Assembly (NCBI GenBank): GCA_942159475.1
Contig: OW804099.1
Location: forward strand, 13,580,162-13,644,161
Direction of reading: 5' to 3'
DNA: 64,000 nucleotides
Source of the DNA: Sthenelais limicola
Lineage: Eukaryota; Annelida; Polychaeta; Phyllodocida; Sigalionidae
The number at the start of each line of letters is the position of its first letter. Positions within the stretch are counted from its first letter, which is position 1. This document shows positions 1 to 11,706 of this stretch, piece after piece. The notes beneath the pieces were generated by a model. The model had not been told where the DNA came from and did no database searches. It saw only the letters and a list, made by a program, of their open reading frames with translations. The translations under genes were made by a program, and so were the position numbers.

Positions 1-168
1 TCCTATCGCCCAATACCTGTCTCCTGTAGCTTCATGAAGGGTGGCATTGCCAGTGTCGATAAGGAACTGTGTAATATCATCGTTTTGGAGGAATTTCTCT
101 TCTAAGACGGTTCTCATTACTGAAAGCTTCATTTTGTTCCATTTAGGGGTTGACTCTATTTCTGAAGC
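1..168 (-). pseudogene. Continuation of the NADAR domain after the frameshift; runs off the window
   Basis: Read on the minus strand from 168, this frame gives ASEIESTPKWNKMK, then a KFLQND segment, TGNATLHEA and finally RYWAIG at the edge. This is the usual second half of a NADAR domain (the TG..L.EA and W.IG motifs). It joins directly to the frame of the upstream ORF if one base near 169-172 is removed. The domain is almost complete, so the break looks recent or could be a sequence error. Confidence 0.6.
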
Positions 169-1183
169 GATTCTCTTTTATCTTTCTGGGGTCCTTCTCT
201 TGGTATATTCGAGTGGCCAGTTCACGGTTACCTAGCAGGTTGGCACGGGCGTAATGGTAGGCTTGTTCTGCGGTATTGAAGGTAAGATGATCAATCTTTA
301 TTGGGGAGAGGTGAAAATTGCTTAGTGGGGAAAATTCAGATTGAAAGAATACCCCTTTCTCTGTAACCTTGGTCTTTGCGTTGCTGAGCCTATATCCACT
401 TTCCAACAACTCCAGTTGGTCATGTTTATACCATGTGCCTTCAATTTGGATGCGGTCTTTAACAATTTTCCCAACAGTTTTCCCTCCCTTTTTAGTGATA
501 TGGTTCTGGATCAGTCGTAGTTTTGCTTTGCGATCTTGTATCTCTTCAGGGAGATCTGGGTTTATGAACACATTAGGATAGTTGCGGTTATCCTTGAGAT
601 TGCGACGTTTGTCGTAAATTAGGTTGCGTATCGCTTCGTTTTCCAATTTGACGAGTACTTGTCTGGATCCATTTAGGAATTTACCGTATCTTCTAGTGTG
701 AATGATAGATTCCAATTTGAAAGGGGGGTCAAGCTGCGCGAATAGTTGGTGGACTTTGTGATATAGGTCTTCGTTTCTGTCATATTGGAGGCCTGTGATC
801 ATTAGGTTACATCTATACGATTCAGTTTCCATAGACAACAACTTTTCGTGGTGAGAAATATTCTCATCCTTGATATCTTTTAACTCTGAACGAAGCTGGA
901 TTACTTCTTCTTTGATATTATTCTCGCTAAAAATTAGGTCTTCCATTTTTGACAGTATTCTCTCATTATTTTTGTGAGCAAGAGCAAGAGATCGTTTCAG
1001 TGATTCGACTGAAATATCATCATCAGGTATAGCACAGTCAGTAGTTGTCGCTATATCAAGGTCAAGAATGAAGTCAACTGGCCGAAGCAATTTAATCTCT
1101 TTGTTAGGGATAGTTGGTGTAAGCGGATTAGTGAATGCGCTGTCGTACTGGTCGCTCGAAATGAACTGGATTTTTCCGTCCAT
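143..1183 (-). pseudogene. LINE ORF1-like protein fused to a NADAR domain (frameshifted)
   Basis: The 346-residue reading frame starts at 1183. Residues about 60-125 look like a coiled coil. A segment like the RNA-binding region of L1-type ORF1 proteins follows (NLMITGL near 130, an HTRRYG/RQVLVKLE stretch, then a C-terminal domain to about 275). From about residue 283 the sequence changes to a NADAR (YbiA/DUF1768-like) start: SEFSPLSNF, then TAEQAYHYARA. NADAR proteins of known function are N-glycosidases acting on ADP-ribose-linked or riboflavin-pathway substrates. The frame stops at 143-145, but NADAR similarity continues in another frame down to base 1, so about one extra base lies near 169-172. 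The ORF1 call rests on pattern, not on a search. No reverse transcriptase is visible; it would lie left of the window if present. Confidence 0.6.
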
Positions 1184-3805
1184 AGTTGTGATCGATAATG
1201 GAGTAAATCAGTTAAATGTCATGAAAAACCATAGATATTGGTGTTCAAAGTTCACAAAAAACCACTCACTCGACTCCTCCTGTCGTATCTCATAGCGTAA
1301 TGTCTCTTATGTAGGAATCGGGTTGGAAGTTCCAAAGTTATGGGGTGTCGAGTGTTGAACAAGCGGAGCCTCTTAGAACACGTCCGTCACCTCCAAATGC
1401 GCTCTATATGCGTTATATTCCATGTTTATAATTTCCCTCTCAAATATCATTTCCAAAGTTGTTGTGCCAGGGTTACCCTGAAAGAAATTTTAAAGCTTTA
1501 ACTGCCAACCTGAGGAAGCCTTCAAGCCCAAAAAGCCTGAGATATTCTGTGTCCAAGTATGATGTATGCCAAAGGCGTTGAGAAAATTTGAGCAAAATGA
1601 CAGCTATTTTAGGAATATTTAATCTTAATTAAAGATTTCTACTGAAAATATAACCACAAATATCTTGCTGTAATTATAGCTTGCCCGGGCAAGCTCTTAT
1701 TTCGAACGCTGGAGTGTGTCACACGAGGGAGTAGTGGCTGGCCTAATTGCCTTTGAAGCCCTTATAGAACACTAAAAGTAACTAGGATATTATATTATTG
1801 AGCGGGTAATGAAACCTCAGGCTATTTAAAAAGTTTCCTGCCTTCCCCCCACTGTCACAGCCATGTAGGCGCTACTGTCATACCGCCTACCTGCACGCTG
1901 CACAAAAATGGAACAGCAGCATGTGTGCCAACCTGTATGGGCCAGGGGAGGGTTGTAAGCTAGCATTGAGTTGCCATGTGGAATCCCTGCTGCTATGACA
2001 TCATTGCATTGGCCTCAATTTTTGGAAAGTGTTGTTGCGCGGAGCTGGTGCACGTGGTATTAGCAAGTAAATAGAATGTCAGACATTTTTTCCCTCACCT
2101 TGAATACGTGGTTTGCCGTCATTCTTTATTGAGCATTGTAAGTATGTACTACCCTTCGTTTTAGAAGGTAAGATACCTTTGCTATGTATTGGGGGACATA
2201 ACAAGCGAGTTCACATGGTGTTTAAGGGCAGTGGGGCTTTATAACGAAAGATTTCAGTTTCGATCGAAAAGGGGCTTGGCATTTAGCTTCGGTTTTGCCT
2301 AGCAGCTTATAGCCAACACAGGCGCCGATTCGTCCAGGAGAGTGTGTCATACCAGGGAGTGGTGGCTGCTAGTAGGCGCCTTGCTAATGTAATTTAGATA
2401 TATATAGCAAACCTCAGCACTAGCAAATACCCATGCTATGCACGGGATTTGCTAGTGAGACAGTGGGGCCCACATCCCCATCTCTCCTTGTTCCATCTCC
2501 CACTATCTTTCTCTTTTAAGTTGTCTCTATAACTTAGTATCTTCATACCACAAATGGAACCCTGTTTAGATCCTTTTTTGGTCACTGTTCAGTGTTGTGC
2601 TGTTGTTGTGTTACCTGTCCCTGCCCCTGTCCCGCTCCCTCTCCCGTTCCATCTTTCATTGTGAGGTAATTAGTGGGCGGGTTCCCCCTGCTCGACTTCA
2701 AAAACCATCACAAACAATAGTTTATGAACTGATTCAACTCTGATGATGCTCCTTTCAGTGGAAATATATCAACTCCCGTCCCATAGTGAAGCAATGATGT
2801 GCCCGTCCATGACATCATGCTTTGGGTGACCCAGAAACCTGGAGTAGGGGCACTGATAGGTTTTTTTCAGGCAGTGCTGGGGGCCCTGGATGGGGGTGCT
2901 CGATGTAAACCCATTTCTAACCCATTTACAACCCTAATTTGTTAATGAAACATAGTTGAATGGTTCTGCACCATTTTTGGTAATGTGCATGTGAAATATA
3001 ATGGACATCTATCTGGCCAGCGGTTTCAGAGAAGATAGCAGTTTAAGGCTCCAAACCCTTATTTTATTAATATAGAGATATAAGCCATTTTCATTGGCTA
3101 TTATGGATATTTTGTTTCTCAAAAACTGCCTGCCTTCCCCCTCACCATAAACAATGCCTACCCACCCACAATCCCTGCCGCATAGATGGTCATACTGTCT
3201 ATGCAGCACAATGCACGATAAAGATGAAACAGCAGGTTGTGTGTCAGCCTGTACATGGGCAGGGTAGGGTTGTGGGCTAGCACCAATGTGCCAGGGGAAA
3301 TCCCCGCTCCTATGAAGTCATTGCACAGGCCTTGTATTCTGGAATGTGTTTATGTGTGTGGGAGTTGTGCATGGGCAAACTAAATGAAATGTCTGACATC
3401 TTTCCCTTAATTCACTGGCACAGTGTGCTGTCATTCTTTATTGAAGCACCATAAGTATATACTGGCCTTATGTTTTAGGACCAGAAATACCTTAGCTATG
3501 TGTTGCGGGACAAGGCAAGTGGTACATATGGTGTTTTTAAGCTGTATGGGTTTCATAACAAAATCACATAGGTAAGGAGGCAGTTACTATAGAAAAAGGG
3601 TATGGCATTGAGCTTTGGTTTTAGCCTAGCAGGTTTCAGCAGACACAGGACAACTTTTCTTCTAGCTATCTTAATGGTGTTTGCTTTAATATTCATTTCT
3701 GATCAGGATGGTTTATTTATGTGTAGGGAAACAAACTGATTTCAACTACTTAGAAAACTGTGATGTGCTCTCCGACGTAAACTGATCAACTCTATATATT
3801 TGCAG
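1184..3805. other. 5' flank of zinc-finger unit copy 1; no gene seen
   Basis: From about 1410 this stretch is closely matched by 21826-24290, upstream of the second zinc-finger gene, with small indels. It is therefore part of the duplicated unit. It contains a short inverted repeat around 2417-2457 (CACTAGCAAAT facing ATTTGCTAGTG), which looks like the remnant of a small transposon. No conserved coding exon was found. The missing 5' exons of the zinc-finger gene may lie here or further left. Confidence 0.6.
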
Positions 3806-6097
3806 GGGTTGAGATGTGGGAGTGAAACATTAGTGAACACTTGGATAAGTACAGGACAGGCATCAAATGCTACAAGTGTGACTTGTGCACCTTCTCTACT
3901 AGTGTCAGAAGGTATGATGCATCACAGTGTGATTCATACAGGGGAGACAGGACAGGCAGCAAATGCTACAAGTGTGACTAGTGCACCTTCTCTTCTGATG
4001 TCAGAAGGCATGATACATCACAGTGTGACCCATACAGGGGAGACAGGACAGGCAGCAAATGCTACAAGTGTGACTAGTGTACCTTCTCTACTGATGTCAG
4101 AAGGCATGGTACATCACAGTGTGACTCATACAGGGGAGACAGGACAGGCAGCAAATGCTACAAGTGTGACTAGTGTACCTTCTCTACTGATGTCAGAAGG
4201 CATGGTACATCACAGTGTGACTCATACAGGGGAGACAGGACAGGCAGCAAATGCTACAAGTGTGACTAGTGTACCTTCTCTACTGATCTCAGAAGGTATG
4301 GTGCATCACAGTGTGACTCATACAGGGGAGACAGGACAGGCAGCAAATGCTACAAGTGTGACTAGTGCACCTTCTCTTCTGATGTCAGAAGACATGGTGC
4401 ATCACAGTGTGACTCATACAGGGGAGACAGGACAGGCAGCAAATGCTACAAGTGTGACTAGTGTACCTTCTCTACTGATGTCAGAAGGCATGGTACATCA
4501 CAGTGTGACTCATACAGGGGAGACAGGACAGGCAGCAAATGCTACAAGTGTGACTAGTGCACCTTCTCTACTGATGTCAGAAGGCATGATGCATCGCAGT
4601 GTGACTCATACAGGGGAGACAGGACAGGCAGCAAATGCTACAAGTGTGACTAGTGCACCTTCTCTACTGATGTCAGAAGGTATGGTGCATCACAGTGTGA
4701 CTCATACAGGGGAGACAGGACAGTCAGCAAATGCTACAAGTGTGACTAGTGTACCTTCTCTACTGATCTCAGAAGGTATGGTGCATCACAGTGTGACTCA
4801 TACAGGGGAGACAGGACAGGCAGCAAATGCTACAAGTGTGACTAGTGTACCTCCTCTACTGATGTCAGACGGCATGATCCATCACAATGTGACTTTTACA
4901 CCAGAGAATCTACATAAGTTTGGTAAAGGGTTTACCAAGAGTAAGAGCTTAGAGAAACATCAGATCATACACAGTGCTGAGAACAAACATAAATGTACTG
5001 AGTGTGATTATAGGGCACCACAAGCTGAAGGCCTGAGGAAACACATGAGAACACACTCTGGAATAAAGTCACATAAATGTACTGAGTGTGACTATAGGAC
5101 AGGACTGGCTTTTAGCCTACAGGTTCACATGAGAACACATAGTTTGGAAAAGCCACATAAATGTACTGTGTGTGACTATAGGACAGCACATACTGGTACC
5201 CTGAAGGTTCACATGAGAAAACATACTGGAGAACAATCTTATAAATGTACTGAATATGACTATAGGACAGCGCAAGCTGGATACCTGAGGAAACACATGA
5301 AAAAACATACTGCAAGAGAGCCTAAGAAATGTACTCATTGTGACTATCGGACAGCCGATGCTCAACGCCTGGAGAGACACATGAGAACACATACTGGAGA
5401 AAAGCCTTATAAGTGTACAATGTGTGACTATGGGGCAGCACAGGCTGGACACCTGAGGAGACACATGATGACACATACTGGAGAAAAACCCTTTATATGT
5501 ACTGTATGTGGACATAGGGCAGCAACAGGTGAACTTCTGAGAAAACATATGAGAACACATACTGGCGAAAAGCCTTATAAATGTACTGAGTGTGATTATA
5601 GGGCAACTCAGCTTCCACACTTGAAGGTTCATATGAGAACACATACTGGGGAAAAGCCATATAAATGTACTCTGTGTGACTATAGGGCAGCACTGGCTGA
5701 AACCCTGAGGACACACATGATGACACACACAGGAGAAAAGCCATTTACGTGTACTCTGTGTGACTATAGGGCAACACAAGCTCCAGGCCTGAGGAACCAC
5801 ATGATGACACATACAGGGGAAAAACCTCATAAATGTACTGTGTGTGACTATAGGGCAGCACAGGCTGGAAACCTGAGGAGTCACATGATGATTCATCATA
5901 TGACAAAACCTGCTTTAGAAAAGCGTTTTAAATGTACTGAGTGCGAACATTGTACTATAAGTGCTGCTCATCTCAAGAGACACATGAGAACACACACAGG
6001 TGAAAAGCCTTATAAATGTACTGTGTGTGACTATAGGGCAGCACAGGCTGGTGCCCTGAGGAGACACATGAAAACTCATACAGGGAAAAAGGCCTAA
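3806..6097 (+). CDS. C2H2 zinc-finger protein, last exon, copy 1
   Basis: The frame is open without an ATG through a splice acceptor (TATATATTTGCAG, ending 3805), so this is a 3' exon in phase 0 and the 5' exons are unknown. First come eleven 32-residue repeats (GETGQAANATSVTS type) at about residues 14-365. A degenerate finger lacking its cysteines follows, then 13 C2H2 fingers of the YKCTECDYRAAQAGHLRRHM type with TGEKP linkers. Finger 4 has a tyrosine in place of its second cysteine. The stop is TAA at 6095-6097. Such tandem fingers normally bind DNA in the nucleus; the target is unknown. Two paralogues lie at 24291 and 30964. The repeated N-terminal part matches no domain I know; its DNA looks like frame-shifted zinc finger. 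Confidence 0.8.
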   Translation, partial: GLRCGSETLVNTWISTGQASNATSVTCAPSLLVSEGMMHHSVIHTGETGQAANATSVTSAPSLLMSEGMIHHSVTHTGETGQAANATSVTSVPSLLMSEGMVHHSVTHTGETGQAANATSVTSVPSLLMSEGMVHHSVTHTGETGQAANATSVTSVPSLLISEGMVHHSVTHTGETGQAANATSVTSAPSLLMSEDMVHHSVTHTGETGQAANATSVTSVPSLLMSEGMVHHSVTHTGETGQAANATSVTSAPSLLMSEGMMHRSVTHTGETGQAANATSVTSAPSLLMSEGMVHHSVTHTGETGQSANATSVTSVPSLLISEGMVHHSVTHTGETGQAANATSVTSVPPLLMSDGMIHHNVTFTPENLHKFGKGFTKSKSLEKHQIIHSAENKHKCTECDYRAPQAEGLRKHMRTHSGIKSHKCTECDYRTGLAFSLQVHMRTHSLEKPHKCTVCDYRTAHTGTLKVHMRKHTGEQSYKCTEYDYRTAQAGYLRKHMKKHTAREPKKCTHCDYRTADAQRLERHMRTHTGEKPYKCTMCDYGAAQAGHLRRHMMTHTGEKPFICTVCGHRAATGELLRKHMRTHTGEKPYKCTECDYRATQLPHLKVHMRTHTGEKPYKCTLCDYRAALAETLRTHMMTHTGEKPFTCTLCDYRATQAPGLRNHMMTHTGEKPHKCTVCDYRAAQAGNLRSHMMIHHMTKPALEKRFKCTECEHCTISAAHLKRHMRTHTGEKPYKCTVCDYRAAQAGALRRHMKTHTGKKA
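3850..4900 (+). repeat. 96-bp coding tandem repeat, 11 units (copy 1)
   Basis: The units are near identical and encode 32 residues each. Read two bases along, each unit gives YKCD, a TAG codon, then CTFSTDVRRH, which is the first half of a C2H2 finger. The translated frame keeps the second half (HHSVTHTGE). The unit is 12 bp longer than an 84-bp finger. Confidence 0.85.
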
Positions 6098-7412
6098 AAA
6101 TGTACAGCACTGAAGCAAGCCTTGAGTCAAGACATGAGAGAAGTCTTCTCACTACAGTTGGGACGGCAGACTTATAAACTGTGTACTTATTATAGTGTAG
6201 ACTCATACATCTATATTCCTAATCTCTAGCCTTATTTGTTCCATGTTTATTTTGGTACCGAGATTTGCCGGAACTGTTGCCATGTGTTGTACAAAGCAGT
6301 AAGTTGCATTCATTAGGCTGAAGAGGAAATCAACCATAACTCCCACTAAATCAACCATGCAGCAACTCTGATATCAAAATCCACAAGTGTTGAATTTACA
6401 CTGATCTCTTGAACTCTGACATTAAGCTTCCCATACTGATGAGGGACCCCATCCTGACACTAGACCTTCCTCTCCTCCCAGGCAAGCTTGCCTTGGGAGT
6501 AAAGACCATTTTTAAATGGTATATTCTCATAGGTAGGAAAAGATCTGATCCATTCCAAGCCTTGCCAACTGGACTAATCATGCAATTTACTCATCAAATA
6601 ACCGTAAAGAATTTTTAAAATTCGAAGATTATTATTTCCTCCCATGTTTAATATATCCCCAATCAGACGATCACGTTAATGAGGTTGCGGAAAATAGCCG
6701 GCGACTTTGTCAGTCGCCTTCATTAAACAAAACAGAAAAAAACAAAAAATCTGAGTCCAGCGACAATAGACCTCAGGTCACCAGAACAGCTGGACAACGA
6801 CTGCCTGAATGGAAGGCAGTGTCTAGTGGTGCCACCTGGAGGCTTCTTTCAACATATATATCTATATGTTCCATATATAACATATATAATTCAGGGTTGG
6901 AAAAATCCCATGGCCAGTGTAAGCCTGGATTGGTTATGGTGCTGGTAGGCTACTAGTTCTAGGCCTTGCTCTGGCAGAAACCAATATTAGCAGCCTCAAC
7001 TGATTTCCCAGTTGCTGTTGCTATTGTAGTTGCATAATATTATGTAATAGTTTAGTCACATCTTGCTTGTTACACATCCAGAGTTTGTAACCTTGTTTAA
7101 CAATGGGAGTCCCAGTGTTTAATGTAAGTTCTGTGTGTTTCTTGATGAGCTTACCACAGCCAGTGGAGACTACCCAGAATTCCTTTTGTTATGTTTTAAA
7201 CAAATTGTTATTGTAAGGCTTATAAAGATGGTGGTGCCAAGCCTGAGTGGTTCTCCCTTGTCTGAATCACTGGCCGCCTTGCAGGCTCCTCGCTGAAAGC
7301 CAGCCAGGGCATGGGCTGGTCTTGCCAACTTGCTTCGCCAGATGTCACTACTTTGATTTTATGTAAAATATTTTTAGATTTTATTGTCTATGCTTACTGT
7401 ACTTTGTTCTTG
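6098..7412. other. 3' flank of zinc-finger gene copy 1; no gene seen
   Basis: This matches 26508-27700 and, more weakly, 33600-35200 downstream of the other two zinc-finger genes. It holds the probable 3' UTR and spacer, including an AT-rich palindrome-like stretch at 6855-6895. No coding exon was found. Confidence 0.6.
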
Positions 7413-7419
7413 CTTTTTT

Positions 7420-7740
7420 ACACACCCTTTTATATAATGATACATATTCTCATTGAAGCATCTTACACACCCTTTTATATAATGATACATATTCTCATTG
7501 AAGCATCTTACACACCATTTTATATAATGATACATATTCTCATTGAAGCATCTTACACACCATTTTATATAATGATACATATTCTCATTGAAGCATCTTA
7601 CACACCCTTTTATATAATGATACATATTCTCATTGAAGCATCTTACACACCCTTTTATATAATGATATATATTCTCATTGAAGCATCTTACACACCCTTT
7701 TATATAATGATACATATTCTCATTGAAGCATCTTACCCCC
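7420..7740. repeat. 45-bp minisatellite, about 7 units
   Basis: The unit begins CACACCCTTTTATATAATGA and ends CATTGAAGCATCTTA. Because 45 is a multiple of three and no stop occurs in some frames, it creates open frames on both strands; these are artefacts of the repeat. The paralogous position at 27705-27835 has only about three diverged units, so the array grew after the duplication. Confidence 0.9.
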
Positions 7741-9460
7741 ACTGCAGTCTAAGGGTCGGTTCATAGAAACCATCCGGGTGCTGTCCGAAATAAGTATAAA
7801 ATAAACAGGTATAAACTAGCGAGGACTGGAAGGATTTGAATTTTGTGTTGTTATTGCTTTTGAATACAATCACGCCGAATAAGATAAATTATAAATTATC
7901 TCAGTTGATGTTTCTATTATCCATAGAATTCCTGTCATTGTAAAGGACACATCATTAAGTCCAAGACTCTGTATTCAATTCATTATAAATTAACCTCATT
8001 TTTCCAAGGCTGACGGTCAACTCTTGCACAATGAAAGTAGTGACAATTTTTATTCATGATGTTTATACAGGAAGTCAACCAATACAGTGAAATATAGGCT
8101 CATGATGTAGGCTCATGGCTTTAAATTCAGATACAAATTGCCATGGTTTTCTGCCCACTGTTGTGTCTAGCTATTTACCTATTCTACTGCTAGAATTTTT
8201 AATACTTATGGTTATGCTAATGAGTATTAGAGTGTATATAAATGTGGTATAATATATTTGTGAGGCAGGATGTGGAAGAGGGTCGGATGAAGGTGGATGG
8301 TTTTGGTCGGGTGAAATGTCTATTTCTGTTTTCCCCACCATATCTTGTTAACTGATGGTCTTGCCTGGGCCAATATCAAAGAGTTTGCAGAATACTGGGG
8401 CATTCTCTCCACACTAAGATAAGAGTTGGCAGTCGGGCGAGAACTGAATCAATGCAACACACAAATAGATGTTTCAATCCAGAACTGAGCAAGAGAGAAG
8501 AGAAGCTCTGTCCATCATTTATTGGCCGTATAAACCAAAAAGGAATGCCACATAGAATTTGGACTATTATATGATGAATCTTGTTTTAATCATGCATGCC
8601 TTGCAAATAAAACTATTTAGATATGGATAACTTTATATATTGGACGTAAATATTTAATAGCAGAAACAGCTCCCCTATAGTCTCAAGTACAGGCATTACA
8701 GTGTGGTTTTAAGAATGCAAAGAATAGATGTTTAACCAACCAAATATCCTCAGGTCATACAATAATCTGCATGTATTTAGGGCTCTTGCACCTTCCTAAT
8801 GTCATATATTGTTATAGCTTTGCTTACAATGTGCATTAAGATGATGAAAAGACCTAAACTGGAAGGATCACACAAAGTCTGTCAGGATAAGAATGGAGCC
8901 ACCTCTTGTAGCAAACTTGTTCTAGTGAAGAGATCTGATTGGCTGAAGCTGAAGGCACTTAGCTTTGGGTGCTACCACCTTGTAATAAGCTGTATTAATA
9001 AAGCTAGTAACATAGAAAATAAACAAAATAGTTTGGAGCCTTATTCCTTAACAGGAAACGAAGAAGGGGGAAGGGGGAACCATTAAGTGTCATCCACCAT
9101 CGCCTCTGTCGGTAAACCGGAATGGGATATGAGAGCTGATATCCTATTACTGCTAAGACAGGAGGAACTATCATCCCAATTTGGTCGAGGGGGCAGAGCC
9201 ATGCCATGACCCAGCTGTTCTTTATGAGGGTGTTAACTGATTAACAGGAACTAATGGCCATTCCTTCTTCCACATCTCGACATCAGAGAGAAAACACCGT
9301 TGTTTAATTAACCTGTCATAAACTGTAGCAGATGAGTGAACCACTAGCAATGACCACTAGAAAGGATGAGAAATGAATTGAGTTGTGGTTTGGGTATAAT
9401 AAAATCTGGGGAGGTGGGGTGGGGCTTGAGATACATTTGAGATTTGAGGCCATTTTCTTG
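7741..9460. other. Distal spacer of unit copy 1; no gene seen
   Basis: This matches 27840-29300 in copy 2 (which carries an extra solo LTR) and partly 35940-36050. Its right end, with the GGCCATTTTCTTG flank, is the integration site of the LTR retrotransposon. A short open frame at 8799-9086 has no recognisable domain and is not called. Confidence 0.6.
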
Positions 9461-9985
9461 TGTTACGATCATATATAATATTTCTATGGACTTGCTAAGG
9501 ATATCCGGGATTCTCCAGGATACTCCGGAATGCTCCGGGAAACTCCGAGGTAAACGTGTAGTTCACCTGGCAGCCGTTGGGCGTCTTCATGTGCAGAGCA
9601 GCTGATTTTCCAGAATTATTATAAAGATTTAATTATTGCTTAATCTTCATTAAACATCCGCGCGAAATACTTTCACTATATATTATGCTAAACATTGCTC
9701 TAATTTATCATGTATTCTATATTTGTCATTTCACATTATGTATATGTATATTCCTTACTTTGGTACAAATACCTTGATGTATATGTTCATGATTTAATAA
9801 GGTTCCAACAGAGCTTTTGTATGGTCAGGTTGGAGACAAACCTCTCTGCCTCAGCAAGGACAGCAGGAATAAAACTGGAATTGTAGATGTACTTTCTTGA
9901 TGTTCTTCTTTAACTCGGAGCGATGTTAAAACATAGAATATTTCCTCCCTTTGCCTTTAACTCCGGAGATTAGTTCTTTCCCCCA

Positions 9986-11706
9986 CTATCCTTATTATAT
10001 TTTTTTTTTTTATTGATCAATTGTTTTTATTCCAAATTTGGTAACATTCATCTCTCACACGGTAAGGTCACGATCACAGACATCTCCCGCTAATCTGATA
10101 CAGGAAATTATCAGACAAGGTGTTTGGAATAGTTACAAAATAATTTTACGAATAATGCACATATAATATTCTAGTACATGATTTATTAATAATGAACACC
10201 GCACGCATTTAGTGTGCTTTACATTTGTTCACAAGCTAGAAAACAAATTATACCTTTTCTCTCATTTTTTGAGATGTGTGTGTATTCTTGTATGCTATAA
10301 ATTACCTTAACGTATAACATACTGCAAAACATGCACTAGAATTCTCTAAGCACTGTCAGGAAAACCCCAACTTGTATTTATGAAATGCTTTTTTCTGAAA
10401 CATGAAGTGTATTATGAATGGGTTCCATGTCGGGTGACAGAACGAGGATGAAACGTGACACTGAAATATACAGCGAGCATAGTATTTTGTGTTGTGGCAA
10501 CAACTTCACACACGGAAGTTCACTTCTTCTGGGATTACAATATATTCTTTTTCTTCCAGAATGACAGACAAGAAAAATTCCTCCAAATAAAAATGGATGA
10601 AACTGGTCAGTTGTATAAAACCCAGATCCTTGAGTCACAATAAAACGTCCATTAATGAATGAATACCACCGCGCGTGCTCCCCACCACTACTGTCCCAGT
10701 AGTCTCCCTGAAAGAAGCTTATTTTTTGATAGATCTGGTTCAGAATTCAGCCTACAAACAGCCCCTCGCCTGGCGGTTTAGTCCATCCATTGCCCAGTAC
10801 AACTAAGTACGTTCATGGTTCCTCCCAGTGTCTTTATGTACAATAATTTATAGTTAAGTGTAGACGTATATATGGGCTTCTCCTCCCGGCGCAGTAGTTG
10901 CAGTAAGCTTGTGATTAAAGACGTGGATGAAGCAGTTGAGAATAGAGTCTGACAGAGCTGCAGTGGCGATGATTTTATCGAGGTCCTAAAGCTGGCATTG
11001 CGCTTACAAATCTTCATCCTCATCTGGAAGTGCTGTTTCTTGGGCAGCCTTAAGTTCTAGTTCATACTGTCTAACCATGGCTGGGTCCATGGTAACCTCT
11101 GGGGGCTCAAGAGCAGGCATGGCGGCGAACTCGAGGTTGGGGTCTCCTACAAGCTTGCGACCGAGCCAGAGGAAGGGCTTCTCAAAGTTGTAGTTACTCT
11201 TGGCGGAGATGTCGTAGTACTGGAGGTTCTTTTTCCTGTGGAATACGATGGACTTGGCTTTCACTTTACGATCTTTGATGTCCACTTTGTTACCGCAGAG
11301 AACGATGGGAATGTTCTCGCACACACGCACCAAGTCCCTGTGCCAGTTGGGAACGTTCTTGTATGTTACACGTGAGGTTACGTCAAACATGATGATGGCA
11401 CATTGTCCTTGAATGTAGTAACCATCACGAAGGCCTCCAAATTTCTCTTGTCCAGCCGTGTCCCAAACATTGAATACAATTTCTCCTCTGGTGGTGTTGA
11501 AGGGGAGGGGGTGGACCTCGACACCCAGGGTGGCTACGTATTTCTTCTCAAACTCGCCGGTAAGATGGCGTTTGACGAAGGTGGTTTTGCCTACACCTCC
11601 GTCGCCGACGAGCACTAGTTTGAATGTTACTTGATTCGCAGACATGGCTGGATTGATGGAGTCCTGTTCCACTACTACGCTTCTGGAAAAGCTATCCTTA
11701 TTATAT
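9986..11706 (-). mobile_element. Processed retrocopy of Ran mRNA with 15-bp target-site duplication
   Basis: The insertion is bounded by CTATCCTTATTATAT at 9986-10000 and again at 11692-11706; the uninterrupted 3' LTR has it once (20800-20814). On the minus strand it reads as a short 5' leader, the intronless Ran ORF, about 1 kb of 3' UTR, an AATAAA signal (about 10025-10032), and a poly(A) tail seen as the T run at 10001-10011. These are the marks of LINE-mediated retrotransposition of a mature mRNA. Confidence 0.93.
11004..11672 (-). CDS. RAN: GTP-binding nuclear protein Ran, intact intronless retrocopy
   Basis: Ran is the small GTPase that drives nucleocytoplasmic transport and spindle assembly. 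All motifs are intact: P-loop GDGGVGKT, switch [23 protein letters not shown], the SAK loop, and the acidic C-terminal tail ending DEDEDL that is specific to Ran. The open frame starts at 11672 (222 residues). The start comparable to other Ran proteins is the second ATG at 11645 (MSANQVTFK), giving 213 residues against about 216 in vertebrates. There are no introns, frameshifts or stops. It lies antisense inside a retrotransposon LTR, so expression would need LTR or chance promoter activity. It is probably a recent retrocopy of a multi-exon parent gene elsewhere; whether it is translated cannot be told. Confidence 0.92.
   Translation of the reverse strand: MEQDSINPAMSANQVTFKLVLVGDGGVGKTTFVKRHLTGEFEKKYVATLGVEVHPLPFNTTRGEIVFNVWDTAGQEKFGGLRDGYYIQGQCAIIMFDVTSRVTYKNVPNWHRDLVRVCENIPIVLCGNKVDIKDRKVKAKSIVFHRKKNLQYYDISAKSNYNFEKPFLWLGRKLVGDPNLEFAAMPALEPPEVTMDPAMVRQYELELKAAQETALPDEDEDL

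Noticed and set aside
5117..5899. Long antisense open frames across the zinc-finger exons (also at 25350-25862 and 32116-32643)
   Set aside because: They are shadows of the repeated finger codons; the products have no domain and no splice or start context.
8799..9086. 95-residue plus-strand frame in the unit spacer
   Set aside because: The matching spacer in copy 2 does not keep it open, and no domain is visible.
10378..10643. Open frames on both strands left of Ran
   Set aside because: They lie in the 3' UTR of the Ran retrocopy and show no domain.
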